Assembly (NCBI GenBank): GCA_900548205.1
Contig: URJS01000054.1
Coordinates: forward strand, 1-16,572
Reading direction: 5' to 3'
Source of the DNA: an uncultured Roseburia sp.
Lineage (GTDB): Bacteria; Bacillota; Clostridia; Lachnospirales; Lachnospiraceae
DNA: 16,572 bases
Made by a program: the position numbers and the translations under genes
Shown: positions 1-8,790 of the stretch, one piece after another
Layout of the letters: every line of letters begins with the position of its first letter
How positions within the stretch are numbered: position 1 is the first letter of the stretch
Notes under the pieces: model-generated
What the model saw: only the letters and a program-made list of their open reading frames with translations
What the model was told of the DNA's origin: nothing
The model's database searches: none

Positions 1-51
1 TTATTATGGAATGATTTTTAGGGCAACACAATCCGTCGAATTATTTTGCGC

Positions 52-483
52 TTACGTAAGGGAAACCCCATTGCGCACAACCTGCTGTTCCTGTTTCACG
101 ACATAGCCGCGCTTCACAAAAAACGGCTTTGCCGTGATAGAAACATGAGAGACAATCATATCAGCCAAAGTCTCCTGCTCCAGTTTGTCACAGATGGCGG
201 CTGCAACTCCCTTTCCCTGATGATCCTTATGCACATACAAGCGGTCGAGATAGCCCGAAGCATCCATATTTCCAAAGCCAACAATACGCCCCTCCCAGAC
301 TGCCACAAGCGTCTGATACTTGAGAAAAGACGCGTTCCACTGCACCAGATCAACCGTTCCGGTCGCCCATGCATCAAGCTGCTCTTTCGTGTAATCCCTT
401 GCGTTTACCGTATGTACCGTCTGGTAAAACAACTCCGCGAGCTTTTCACAGTCATCCGGACAGTAAGCACGAATCGAAAGCAT
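52..483 (-). CDS. GNAT family N-acetyltransferase
   Basis: Probable acetyl-CoA-dependent N-acetyltransferase of 143 residues; the substrate is unknown. The acetyl-CoA binding signature is visible as YVHKDHQGKGVAAAI, with the Q/R-x-x-G-x-G/A loop at QGKGVA (residues 89-94). The strand before it (LDRLYV) and the later SITAKPFFVKRGY segment fit the YafP-like branch of GNAT proteins. The start is supported by a GGAGAGG site four bases before the ATG. It lies 21 bases after the DUF2871 gene, so it is probably the last visible gene of the same transcript. The protein stops at VSLT, a few residues before the short N-x-x-M-x-K tail I recall in relatives, so the C-terminus may be slightly clipped. Bases 1-51 beyond the stop hold no feature I can support. 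The fold is fairly certain, the function is not. Confidence 0.85.
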   Translation of the reverse strand: MLSIRAYCPDDCEKLAELFYQTVHTVNARDYTKEQLDAWATGTVDLVQWNASFLKYQTLVAVWEGRIVGFGNMDASGYLDRLYVHKDHQGKGVAAAICDKLEQETLADMIVSHVSITAKPFFVKRGYVVKQEQQVVRNGVSLT

Positions 484-504
484 GTGTCCTCTCCCCTCTC
501 TGTT

Positions 505-927
505 TTAGTTTCTCTCCGCAAAAGTCTTTTTTAGAGCCAGGAAGAAGAAAACAAGCGATACTGTCATTAAAATATGTGAAATTCCTGCAATTCCTGCAAT
601 CATTGCATTGATCCCAGAGGACAGGTCCGCTCCCTGCACCTGAAGGATCCCTCGGATCAAAAGCATTACACAAAAGAACGGAAGGGAAATATTATAAAGC
701 ACATAAAATCTTTGGAATGCCTTATGCTCCGCCGGCTTCCGCTCCAGTCCGCAGAACAATGCCGCTATCAGGAACAAAAACATACCGAGCACCAGTAAAT
801 GCGTATGCATCACGCTAAGCGTCGTTTTTCCTGTAAATCCCTGAAGCTTTGTAAATTCTCTGTAGAATACTCCGGCAACCATTGCCGCAATAAAATAGAT
901 CATAGATGTGTTTATCATTTTTTTCAT
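505..927 (-). CDS. DUF2871 family four-helix membrane protein
   Basis: Small integral membrane protein of about 140 residues with four hydrophobic helices, matching the DUF2871 family of Firmicutes; the function is not known. Two histidines in the second helix (H41 and H43, in the string VMHTHLLVLG) and another in the fourth helix (SHILMT) resemble the buried histidines of haem- or metal-binding membrane proteins, but this is only an inference. The start is ambiguous. A longer reading begins at 936, but its ATG lies one base after the AAGGAG site, which is too close. The in-frame ATG at 927 is ten bases from the same site and is preferred. The flanking genes are a Nudix hydrolase 32 bases upstream and a GNAT gene 21 bases downstream. 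Family assignment is from memory of the sequence pattern. Confidence 0.75.
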   Translation of the reverse strand: MKKMINTSMIYFIAAMVAGVFYREFTKLQGFTGKTTLSVMHTHLLVLGMFLFLIAALFCGLERKPAEHKAFQRFYVLYNISLPFFCVMLLIRGILQVQGADLSSGINAMIAGIAGISHILMTVSLVFFFLALKKTFAERN

Positions 928-959
928 TTGTTTCATTCTCCTTGTTATTTCAGTTGTTT

Positions 960-1475
960 TTATAATTTATCCCTCAGATAGCCCTTCCTGGCAAAATATG
1001 CTTCATACCGTTTCCGCTTTGTATCAATCATCTGATCTGAATTGACAAACCGGATAAATTCCGGCTCTGCCATCCATTGATAGGCTACGGTCTCTTTATC
1101 CTGCAGACGGACAGCGTCCTTTTCACAGGATGTCCGGCAGAAAAAGGTATGGTAGATGCACTGCTTTTCATCGGAAACAAATGTCCCAAGCTCCTCAAAG
1201 TCATCCTCCAAAATTCCTGTCTCCTCCTGCAGCTCCCGCCGGATACACCGAAGGCTGTCCTCACCCTTAAGCGCTGCTCCTCCTGCGGTCGCCTCAAAAT
1301 ATCCGCCGTAATTGGGCTTTCTCGGGTCTCGCTTCATCAACAGATAGTCCCCGTCCGTATGCTGCACTAACACCTCGCATACAAGATGATACAGACCTGC
1401 TGGAACCTCCACACCACGGATCAGATCAATGTTTGCCAGTGTTTCGTCCCGATAATAGCCATCCCAAATTTCCAT
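960..1475 (-). CDS. Nudix hydrolase
   Basis: Cytosolic Nudix hydrolase of 171 residues, expected to cleave a nucleoside diphosphate linked to another group; the true substrate cannot be read from sequence. The complete Nudix box G-x5-E-x7-REL-x-EE-x-GI lies at residues 66-88, with metal-binding glutamates at E81, E84 and E85. An N-terminal WDGYYRDE segment followed by PAGLYH resembles the Nudix enzymes often annotated near isopentenyl-diphosphate isomerase, but the paired metal ligands of that enzyme are not obvious, so a general label is safer. The start is well fixed: AAAAGGAGG lies six bases before the ATG. It follows the broken acetyltransferase gene by 26 bases and precedes the DUF2871 gene, suggesting one transcript. 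Confidence 0.9.
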   Translation of the reverse strand: MEIWDGYYRDETLANIDLIRGVEVPAGLYHLVCEVLVQHTDGDYLLMKRDPRKPNYGGYFEATAGGAALKGEDSLRCIRRELQEETGILEDDFEELGTFVSDEKQCIYHTFFCRTSCEKDAVRLQDKETVAYQWMAEPEFIRFVNSDQMIDTKRKRYEAYFARKGYLRDKL

Positions 1476-1501
1476 GTAAGACCTCCTTTTCTGCCAACGC
1501 C

Positions 1502-2107
1502 TTAAATTTCAATCCGTCTGTCCTTGTAATAATATTCCCTGTCGCGCGCACCGATCTCCCGCAGAACGCGGCACGGATTGCCAACCGCAACAACATTTGC
1601 AGGAATATCCTTCGTGACCACACTTCCAGCGCCGATCACCGTGTTGTCTCCGATCGTCACGCCCGGCATGACCACCACTCCCGCGCCAATCCAGCAGTTT
1701 CTCCCGATGTGAACCGGCATATTGTACTGTTAGAGCTGCTCGCGCAGCTCTGGCAGGATCGGATGTCCCGCCGTCGCGATCGTCACATTCGGTCCGATCA
1801 TCGTGTAGTCTCCGATATAGATGTGCGTGTCGTCCACGCAGGTCAGGTGGTAATTGGCATAGACCATTTTTCCGAAATGACAGTGATGACCGCCAAAGTT
1901 TGCATAAAAGGGCGCTTCGATATAGACGCCCTCGCCACAGTCCCCCAGCATCTCCTTTAACAACGCCGCCCTCTTTTCCGATTCCGAGGGTTTCGTCTGA
2001 TTGTACTCGCACAGCCTGTCCTGATAGACCACCTGCTCTTTTCCAATCTCCTCGTCACCCGGAAGATAGAGCTCTCCTGTATGCAATTTTTCTTTCATTC
2101 CACTCAT
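1502..2107 (-). pseudogene. Maltose/galactoside O-acetyltransferase-like gene, interrupted by in-frame TAA
   Basis: The reading frame encodes a hexapeptide-repeat O-acetyltransferase of the Maa/LacA/NodL group, about 201 codons long, close to the family norm. Such enzymes move acetyl from acetyl-CoA to a sugar hydroxyl. The N-terminal Mac domain starts MSGMKEKLHTGELYLPGDEE, the catalytic histidine is H115 in ATAGHPI, and the left-handed beta-helix shows IGRNCWIGAGVVVMPG and NTVIGAGSVVTKDIP. Codon 126 (1730-1732) is TAA between REQL and QYNMPVHIG, where relatives carry a residue, usually tyrosine (a one-base change). The frame is otherwise open and has no indel. The ATG at 1720 restarts the frame but has no ribosome site, and either half would lack part of the active-site trimer. 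The chosen start at 2107 has GGAGG seven bases upstream; the longer frame from 2137 has none. It lies 55 bases after polC. Confidence 0.85.
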
Positions 2108-2162
2108 TCCAAATCCTCCCTGCTGTTTCAATATCATTTTCTGCGCAAACAGCGCACCTCTC

Positions 2163-5100
2163 TTATGTCAGATCAAACAGCGAAAGCTGGTTGGACTCCG
2201 GCATATCGCCGAGAATCCCAAGGTCACCCATCAGGTCGATGACCGTCTTTGTCGCCTTCGTCCGCTGGCGGAAGTCATCCTTTGACAAAAACTTCCCGTC
2301 CTTCGCCGCCTCCGCGACCGCGATTGCAGCGTTGTCTCCCATTCCCTCGATCGTGTTTAACGCCGGCATCAGCTTTCCGTCAATGATCTGGAAACGGTCG
2401 GGCTTCGCCTGATAGACGTCGATCGGAAGGAACTCAAATCCGCGCGCGTACATCTCCTGCACGATCTTCATATCACGGTAGGTGTCCTGCTCTTTCTTTG
2501 AGAGGCTGTCCTTTCTGCGCGTATAGTCCTTGTAAAAATATTCCAATCTTTCTTTTCCCTGACACATCAGCTCGTAGTTAAAGCCCGTCGCGCGGATGGA
2601 AAAATATGCCGCGTAATAGGCAAGCGGGTAAAACACCTTGCAGTAGGCGATACGCCATGCCATCATAACATATGCCGCCGCGTGCGCCTTCGGGAACATG
2701 TACTTGATCTTCTGGCAGGACCAGATATACCAGTCCGGCACGCCGTGCGCCGTCATGTCGGTGATCCAATTCTCCTTTAAGCCTTTTCCCTTTCGCACGG
2801 ACTCCATGATCGTAAAGGACTCCTCACTGTCAAGCCCCTGCTGAATGAGATAGATCATAATATCGTCACGCGTACAGATCGCGGTGGAGATCGTCGCTTT
2901 TCCCTCCTCAATGAGTGTCTGCGCATTGCCAAGCCATACATCCGTACCGTGCGACAGACCGGAAATACGGATCAGATCCGAAAACTCCTGCGGCTTGGCG
3001 TCGATGACCATCTGCATCGCAAATTCCGTTCCAAACTCCGGGATGCCGAGACACCCGAGCGGAATCCCGTGGATATCCTCCGGCTCTACGCCGAGCGCCT
3101 TTGTATTTTTAAACAGCGACATGACGGACGCATCGTCCAGCGGGATTGTCGTCGGGTCAATCCCCGTCAGATCCTGCAGCATACGGATCATCGTCGGATC
3201 ATCGTGTCCTAAGATGTCAAGCTTCAGCAGGTTGTGATCGATCGAGTGGTAATCAAAATGCGTCGTGATTGTCGCGGTCGTCATATCGTTTGCCGGATGC
3301 TGCACTGGCGTAAAGGTGTTGATCTCCTCCCCCACCGGAAGCACGACGATACCGCCCGGATGCTGTCCCGTCGTCCTTCGCACGCCGACGCAGCCCTGCA
3401 CGATGCGGTCGATCTCACAGTTTCGCTTGCGGATGCCGCGCTCCTCATAATAATTCTTGATGTAGCCGAACGCCGTCTTGTCCGCCAGCGTACCGATCGT
3501 CCCGGCACGGAACGTCTGTCCGTAGCCGAAGATCACCTCACAGTAGGCGTGCGCCTTACTCTGGTATTCTCCGGAAAAATTCAGGTCAATATCCGGCTCT
3601 TTATTTCCCTTAAAGCCAAGGAAGGTCTCAAACGGAATATCAAAGCCGTCCTTAACCAGCTTCTTGCCGCAGACCGGACAGATCTTATCCGGCATGTCAC
3701 AGCCGCTGCGCCCGGAAAATGCCTTGACCTCCGGCGAATCAAAATCACTGTATTTACAGTATTCGCAGCGGTAATGCGCCTGTAAAGGATTGACCTCCGT
3801 GATACCTGACATCGTCGCCGCAAAAGACGAGCCGACCGATCCGCGCGAGCCGACCAGATAGCCGTCCTCATTTGATTTCCACACCAGCTTTTGTGCAATG
3901 ATATACATCACGGCATAGCCGTTGGAAATAATAGAGTTCAGCTCACGGTCTAACCGCTCCTTCACGATCTGCGGCAATTCCTCACCGTACATACTGTGCG
4001 CTTTGGTATAGCAGATGTCGCGCAGCATCTGGTCGGAATTCTCGATCACGGGCGGACATTTGTCCGGACGCACCGGAGAGATTTTCTCACACATATCGGC
4101 AATCCGGTTCGGATTTGTGATCACAACCTCGTGTGCCTTCTCGCTCCCCAGATATTCAAATTCAGCAAGCATCTCCTCCGTCGTCCGAAGATACAGGGGC
4201 GCCTGCTCGTCTGCATCCTTAAAGCCCTTGCCCGCCATAATGATCCGGCGGTACACCTCATCCTCCGGATCAAGAAAATGCACATCGCCCGTCGCAACGA
4301 CCGGCTTTTTGAACATCTCGCCCAGCGATACGATCCGACGGTTGATATCGGCAAGCTCCTCCTTTGAGTTGATCGCCTCCCTGTCACTGCGCAGCAAAAA
4401 GTCATTATTTCCAAGCGGCTGGATTTCCAGATAATCATAAAACTTGACCAGCCGGATAATATCCTCCTTTGGTCTGCCTCCCAAAATTGCGCGGTAGATC
4501 TCACCGCCCTCACAGGCAGAGCCAAGCAGCAGACCTTCGCGGTGCTTGACAAATTCACTTTTCGGGATCCGCGGCTTCTTATGGTAATAAGTCAGATGCG
4601 ACATCGAGATCAGCTTATAGAGATTAATACGCCCGACGTCGTTTGCTGCAAGCATGATCGCATGATAAGTCGGCAGCTTCTTGATCGTCTCGGCAGACGC
4701 CTGTCCCATCCGGTTCACCTCATCCAGCGTCTGCATCCCCCGATCCTTAAGCATCTGAATAAACTTCACAAAAATTTCCGCCGTACACGCCGCGTCATCC
4801 ACGGCGCGGTGATGATGATCCAATGAAATACCAAGCGCCTTGGCAACCGTATCAAGCTTAAAACGATTCAAATGCGGAAGCAGCATACGCGCAAGCGCAA
4901 CTGTATCGATCACAGTAAATTCTGCCGCAAGCTGTTGACGCTCACAATTTTTTCGGATAAAGCTCATATCAAATTCCGCATTATGCGCCACCATGATCGC
5001 GCCCGCACAAAACTCCAGAAACTGCGGAAGGATCTCCTCAATCTTTGGGGCGTCCATCACCATATCATCACGGATCGACGTCAGTTCCTCAATGTGGAAC

Positions 5101-6677
5101 GGAATCGGAACCTCCGGGTTTACAAAGGTCGAAAAGCGCTCCGTGATCGCACCGCGCTCCACCTTCACTGCTCCGATCTCGATAATCTTATTCTTATCCG
5201 GCGAAAATCCCGTCGTCTCCAGATCAAACACCACATAAACATCATCCAGTTGCTGATTTTTTGAATTGACGATCACATCCTTTAAATCGTCGACCAGATA
5301 TGCCTCTACCCCGTATATCACCTTAAAATCGTCCTCCGGTGAAACGGCATGATTGGCATCCGGGAACGACTGCACATCGCCGTGATCGGTGATCGCGATC
5401 GCCTTATGCCCCCATTTTTTTGCGCGCTTGATAATATCTTTTACCTCGGAAACGCCGTCCATATCGCTCATTTTTGTATGGCAGTGAAGTTCCACGCGCT
5501 TTTCGGGACTTGTATCCATGCGCGTTGTCGTAAAATCTGGGATCTTTTTCATCCCGACGATCGAGCCGATCGTCAGCTCACTGTCAAACTTATCAATAGT
5601 CGTGACACCCTTGATCTTTAAAAACGCGCCTTTTTTCAACCCCGCATCCAAAAGCTCCGTAAGCTGGTCATTTCTTGTAAAGATTTTTAAGACGATCGAA
5701 TCGGTAAAATCCGTGACTGACATAATGACGATCGTTTTTTCGTTGCGGATCTCTCTCGTCTCCAAAGTCATGACCTGACAGCGGATCGTCACCTCTCCCA
5801 TCTCGCCGACAATCTTCTCAATGGCGATCGTCTCGTCGTCAAAATCGCGTCCGTAAATCACATCCGGATTATCGGACCTCTTGTAGCCGCCCTCAAAACG
5901 TCTTTTAAACTCACGCTTACCGCCCTCGGCAGACCTTTGCGCACTCTTTTGGGGCTGCTCCTGCGTTTTCTTTTCATACTCCGCCGTCTTTGCGGCAGCT
6001 TTCGCTCCCTTTACCGCAGGATTTTGCGGCACAGTTCCAGCTTCCTGCACACGCTCCTGTAATCCTATGCCGGAAGCTTCCCCATCCCCCTTATGTACCT
6101 GTACCCGCTTTAGAATATTCTGGATCTCATACTGTATCTGCAGATCGCTGTTTTTCCTGTATTTGCTCTCCTTCGGCTGCTCATAGGCAAGCTCCACCGA
6201 AAGATTTAAGCCGCAGCGTTCACAGACGATTTTTTCCAAAAATTCCACAAGCTCATGGGAGCGCGTCTGTGCAATGATCGTATTTTCCAGGGTGAGCGTC
6301 ATGTGACTCTCGCCGGAAAACTCCATTTTTGCCGTGCGCAGCAGATTATACTCCATGAGGCTGTAATTCTTTAATTCCTCCAGCATACTGTCCTTGTACA
6401 AATCCATCAGCTTTTCCGGCGTATACTGTTCTGAGAGCAGATACTTTTCAATCACCTTGACCTGCATCTGCTTCCCCTTAAAAATCTGTGCCGCGATCGC
6501 CTGCTCCAGCCGATACACATCCGGCTTTGGGATCAGACGCGTGCTGCTTAGATAGAGGCGCAGGTGCGTCCGGTCGTGATTCATTCCAACCTTTGTCACC
6601 TGCGTTTCCGTTAAAAGCTTTTTCAAGTTTCCGTCCACTGTCAGCGTCGGGAAAACATCAAAAAACAGTTTTGTCAT
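2163..6677 (-). CDS. polC: DNA polymerase III alpha subunit, Gram-positive PolC type
   Basis: Replicative DNA polymerase with built-in proofreading, 1504 residues against about 1440 in Bacillus subtilis. An N-terminal region is followed by a charged, low-complexity linker around residues 200-270, which explains the extra length. After it come an OB-fold segment and a PHP domain (H398, H400, T430-D431-H432). The DEDDh exonuclease is inserted in the PHP domain, with D485, E487, D570, H623 and D628 all present. The polymerase core has catalytic aspartates D1029 and D1031 (PDIDLNF) and D1154 (LKLDILG), and a zinc-type cysteine set (C971, C974, C1000, C1003). The C-terminus ends in QLSLF (residues 1497-1501), a match to the sliding-clamp binding motif. 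The ATG overlaps the ispG stop as ATGA and has GAGGAG just upstream, implying translational coupling. All key residues are intact, so this is a functional, essential gene. Confidence 0.99.
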   Translation of the reverse strand: MTKLFFDVFPTLTVDGNLKKLLTETQVTKVGMNHDRTHLRLYLSSTRLIPKPDVYRLEQAIAAQIFKGKQMQVKVIEKYLLSEQYTPEKLMDLYKDSMLEELKNYSLMEYNLLRTAKMEFSGESHMTLTLENTIIAQTRSHELVEFLEKIVCERCGLNLSVELAYEQPKESKYRKNSDLQIQYEIQNILKRVQVHKGDGEASGIGLQERVQEAGTVPQNPAVKGAKAAAKTAEYEKKTQEQPQKSAQRSAEGGKREFKRRFEGGYKRSDNPDVIYGRDFDDETIAIEKIVGEMGEVTIRCQVMTLETREIRNEKTIVIMSVTDFTDSIVLKIFTRNDQLTELLDAGLKKGAFLKIKGVTTIDKFDSELTIGSIVGMKKIPDFTTTRMDTSPEKRVELHCHTKMSDMDGVSEVKDIIKRAKKWGHKAIAITDHGDVQSFPDANHAVSPEDDFKVIYGVEAYLVDDLKDVIVNSKNQQLDDVYVVFDLETTGFSPDKNKIIEIGAVKVERGAITERFSTFVNPEVPIPFHIEELTSIRDDMVMDAPKIEEILPQFLEFCAGAIMVAHNAEFDMSFIRKNCERQQLAAEFTVIDTVALARMLLPHLNRFKLDTVAKALGISLDHHHRAVDDAACTAEIFVKFIQMLKDRGMQTLDEVNRMGQASAETIKKLPTYHAIMLAANDVGRINLYKLISMSHLTYYHKKPRIPKSEFVKHREGLLLGSACEGGEIYRAILGGRPKEDIIRLVKFYDYLEIQPLGNNDFLLRSDREAINSKEELADINRRIVSLGEMFKKPVVATGDVHFLDPEDEVYRRIIMAGKGFKDADEQAPLYLRTTEEMLAEFEYLGSEKAHEVVITNPNRIADMCEKISPVRPDKCPPVIENSDQMLRDICYTKAHSMYGEELPQIVKERLDRELNSIISNGYAVMYIIAQKLVWKSNEDGYLVGSRGSVGSSFAATMSGITEVNPLQAHYRCEYCKYSDFDSPEVKAFSGRSGCDMPDKICPVCGKKLVKDGFDIPFETFLGFKGNKEPDIDLNFSGEYQSKAHAYCEVIFGYGQTFRAGTIGTLADKTAFGYIKNYYEERGIRKRNCEIDRIVQGCVGVRRTTGQHPGGIVVLPVGEEINTFTPVQHPANDMTTATITTHFDYHSIDHNLLKLDILGHDDPTMIRMLQDLTGIDPTTIPLDDASVMSLFKNTKALGVEPEDIHGIPLGCLGIPEFGTEFAMQMVIDAKPQEFSDLIRISGLSHGTDVWLGNAQTLIEEGKATISTAICTRDDIMIYLIQQGLDSEESFTIMESVRKGKGLKENWITDMTAHGVPDWYIWSCQKIKYMFPKAHAAAYVMMAWRIAYCKVFYPLAYYAAYFSIRATGFNYELMCQGKERLEYFYKDYTRRKDSLSKKEQDTYRDMKIVQEMYARGFEFLPIDVYQAKPDRFQIIDGKLMPALNTIEGMGDNAAIAVAEAAKDGKFLSKDDFRQRTKATKTVIDLMGDLGILGDMPESNQLSLFDLT

Positions 6678-7726
6678 GCCTTCTCCTCATTCCAATGCAG
6701 CAGCTCCTCCCGCAGAGCTCCAAGGAGCTGATCCTCCGGCACCTTCTTATATACCTCTCCCTTTTTGATCAGAAGTCCCTCGCCGATGCCTCCGGCAATG
6801 CCGATGTCCGCTTCCTTTGCCTCGCCCGGTCCGTTTACGACGCAGCCCATCACGGCAACCTTAAGATCAAGCGGAATATCTGCCACCATCGCCTCCACCT
6901 GATTTGCAAGACCGATCAGATCGATTTTTGTCCTGCCGCAGGTTGGGCAGGAAACAACCTCTATGCCCCCCTTGCGCAGACCAAGCGTGCGCAGGATCAA
7001 TTTTGCCGACTTAATCTCCTCCAGCGGGTCTCCGGTTAAAGAGACACGGATCGTATCGCCGATGCCCTGATGAAGGATCAGTCCCAGTCCGATCGCGGAT
7101 TTGATATTGCCGCTTGTGACCGTTCCCGACTCCGTGATCCCAACATGAAGCGGATGATCCGTCTCCTTTGCAATCAGCTCATGCGCCTTCACGCACATCA
7201 TGACGTCAGACGACTTGATACTGATGACGAGATTATCATATCCCATATCCTCGATCCGATGTACCTTATCAAGCGCGCTCTCAACGATGCCCTCCGCCGT
7301 CACGCCATGATATTTCGCAACCAGATCCTTTTCGAGAGAGCCGCTGTTCACTCCGACACGAATGGGGATATTTCGCTCCTTCGCCATATCTACCACGGCG
7401 CGCACACGCTCCATGCTCCCGATATTGCCCGGATTAATACGGATCTTATCCGCACCGTGCTCCATCGCCGCAAGCGCCAGACGGTAATCAAAATGAATAT
7501 CTGCCACAAGCGGTATCGTGATCTGCTCCTTAATTTTCGTAAGCGCCTCTGCCGCCTCCATCGTTGGCACCGCACAGCGGATAATATCACAGCCCGCTGC
7601 CGTGAGCGCATGGATCTGGGCGACTGTTGCCTCCACATTCTCCGTTTTTGTATTTGTCATAGACTGGATCAAAATCGGATTTCCTCCTCCAATCACCTTG
7701 TCTCCAATCACTACCGTTTTTGTCAT
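6674..7726 (-). CDS. ispG: 4-hydroxy-3-methylbut-2-enyl diphosphate synthase (IspG/GcpE)
   Basis: Cytosolic iron-sulfur enzyme of 350 residues that reduces 2-C-methyl-D-erythritol 2,4-cyclodiphosphate to HMBPP, the penultimate step of the MEP isoprenoid pathway. The N-terminal TIM-barrel part begins with NPILIQSMTNT and includes KIRINPGNIG. The C-terminal part carries the three cysteine ligands of the 4Fe-4S cluster, C260 and C263 in SCPTCGRT and C295 in GCVVNGPGE, with the conserved glutamate E302 as the fourth ligand. The length suits the two-domain bacterial form. GAAGGAGG lies six bases before the ATG, and the rseP stop lies just ahead of that site. The stop overlaps the polC start. In many bacilli this slot between rseP and polC is held by proS, so ispG here supports a clostridial host. 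Confidence 0.98.
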   Translation of the reverse strand: MTKTVVIGDKVIGGGNPILIQSMTNTKTENVEATVAQIHALTAAGCDIIRCAVPTMEAAEALTKIKEQITIPLVADIHFDYRLALAAMEHGADKIRINPGNIGSMERVRAVVDMAKERNIPIRVGVNSGSLEKDLVAKYHGVTAEGIVESALDKVHRIEDMGYDNLVISIKSSDVMMCVKAHELIAKETDHPLHVGITESGTVTSGNIKSAIGLGLILHQGIGDTIRVSLTGDPLEEIKSAKLILRTLGLRKGGIEVVSCPTCGRTKIDLIGLANQVEAMVADIPLDLKVAVMGCVVNGPGEAKEADIGIAGGIGEGLLIKKGEVYKKVPEDQLLGALREELLHWNEEKA

Positions 7727-7740
7727 AGGATCCCTCCTTC

Positions 7741-8778
7741 TTATCCAATCAGCTTTCGTACATCGTTAAATATAATAAACAGCATAAATGCAAACAGCAT
7801 CATCATGCCGATAAAGTGCACCATTCCTTCTTTGTCCGGGTCTACACGTTTTCCGCGGATCACCTCCACGATCATAAAGAAAAGCCTTCCGCCGTCAAGC
7901 GCCGGAAGCGGAAGCAGATTCATCACACCAAGATTCGCAGAGAGAAAAATCGTGACAGAAAGCATCTGCAAAAATGCGGCAAAGTAGCCGTAAGAAACAC
8001 TCTGCTCATACCCGTCTCCGATCATATCCACAATCCCGACCGGACCGCTCATATCATTCACACTGAGCTGACCTGTCACAAGCGCCTTGATGCTGTTTAA
8101 TGTTGCGCTGATCCAATAGCGCACCTCATAGAAACTGTATTTTAAAGTCTCCAGTATGTTTCCGTTTTCTCTCTCCACGCTCGCCTGAAAGCCGTACATA
8201 TAATAGCCATATTCTTCATTGTATTTCGGCGCGGCAAGCTCGGTCTGATAGCGCTCCCCGTCCCGCTCATAGGTCACCGTTACCTCCTCGCCCGGATGAA
8301 ACTGCACATAAGTGTTGATCTCCCGGAAAAAGTGAACGCGGCTTTTACCCATTTTTATGATCGTATCACCTGCCTGCAGTCCCGCCTCCTCCGCGGGATA
8401 GCCCGGCGTAACTCCCGTTAATACCGGAAGATCATAGCCCGTATTGCACAGCAAAATAAATGCACCCGCAAACGCCATGATAAAATTAAAAATCGGTCCT
8501 GCGACAACGACACTCATGCGTGCCCATACAGACTTCTTGCCGAACGAACGGTCGTCACCGCTCTCCTCGTCCTCGCCCTCCATCATGCATGCGCCTCCAA
8601 TCGGCAAAAGCTTGAGTGAATACTTCGTCTCCCCCTTTGTAAAACCGATCAACGTCGGACCAAGCCCCAGACAAAATTCATTGACACGGATGCCGTTGGC
8701 TTTTGCCAGAAGAAAATGACCTAATTCATGAAAAATAATGATAATACTAAAAATCAGGATTGCTATAATTATTTTCAT
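7741..8778 (-). CDS. rseP: RseP/RasP site-2 intramembrane zinc metalloprotease
   Basis: Membrane-embedded site-2 protease of 345 residues, which in related bacteria cuts anti-sigma factors or leftover signal peptides within the membrane. The first helix contains the zinc-binding HELGH motif (H17, E18, H21). The third zinc ligand is D295 in PLPALDGGRLFF of a later helix. A single PDZ domain lies between them, around residues 110-185 (TPGYPAEEAGLQAGDTI). The last helix is followed by a short cytoplasmic end, DVRKLIG. The start has AAAGG seven bases upstream and lies 12 bases after the dxr stop. The position between dxr and ispG is the usual one for this gene in Firmicutes. The specific substrates in this organism cannot be told from the window. 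Confidence 0.97.
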   Translation of the reverse strand: MKIIIAILIFSIIIIFHELGHFLLAKANGIRVNEFCLGLGPTLIGFTKGETKYSLKLLPIGGACMMEGEDEESGDDRSFGKKSVWARMSVVVAGPIFNFIMAFAGAFILLCNTGYDLPVLTGVTPGYPAEEAGLQAGDTIIKMGKSRVHFFREINTYVQFHPGEEVTVTYERDGERYQTELAAPKYNEEYGYYMYGFQASVERENGNILETLKYSFYEVRYWISATLNSIKALVTGQLSVNDMSGPVGIVDMIGDGYEQSVSYGYFAAFLQMLSVTIFLSANLGVMNLLPLPALDGGRLFFMIVEVIRGKRVDPDKEGMVHFIGMMMLFAFMLFIIFNDVRKLIG

Positions 8779-8790
8779 TCAAAAACCTTT

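Noticed and set aside
51..60. Perfect palindrome CTTACGTAAG as a regulator site
   Set aside because: A 10-base palindrome is expected about sixteen times by chance in a window this long and it lies across a stop codon; there is no second copy or promoter nearby.
1509..2012. 167-residue minus-strand frame overlapping the acetyltransferase gene
   Set aside because: Arg/Gly-rich shadow in another frame; the hexapeptide-repeat sequence is in the frame with the TAA.
2142..2156. Short inverted repeat TGCGC/GCGCA between polC and the acetyltransferase gene
   Set aside because: Only five pairs and no T-run on the transcript side, so no terminator can be supported there.
5864..6077. Low-complexity Lys/Gln/Ala/Glu-rich stretch in polC as a possible insertion or frameshift
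   Set aside because: It lies in the linker between the N-terminal region and the OB/PHP part, which varies in length and composition in PolC proteins, and the frame is continuous.
7070..7987. 305-residue open frame on the plus strand opposite ispG and rseP
   Set aside because: It is rich in Arg, His and Ile, matches no family I recognise and is fully antisense to two genes with intact catalytic motifs. It is a codon-bias shadow.
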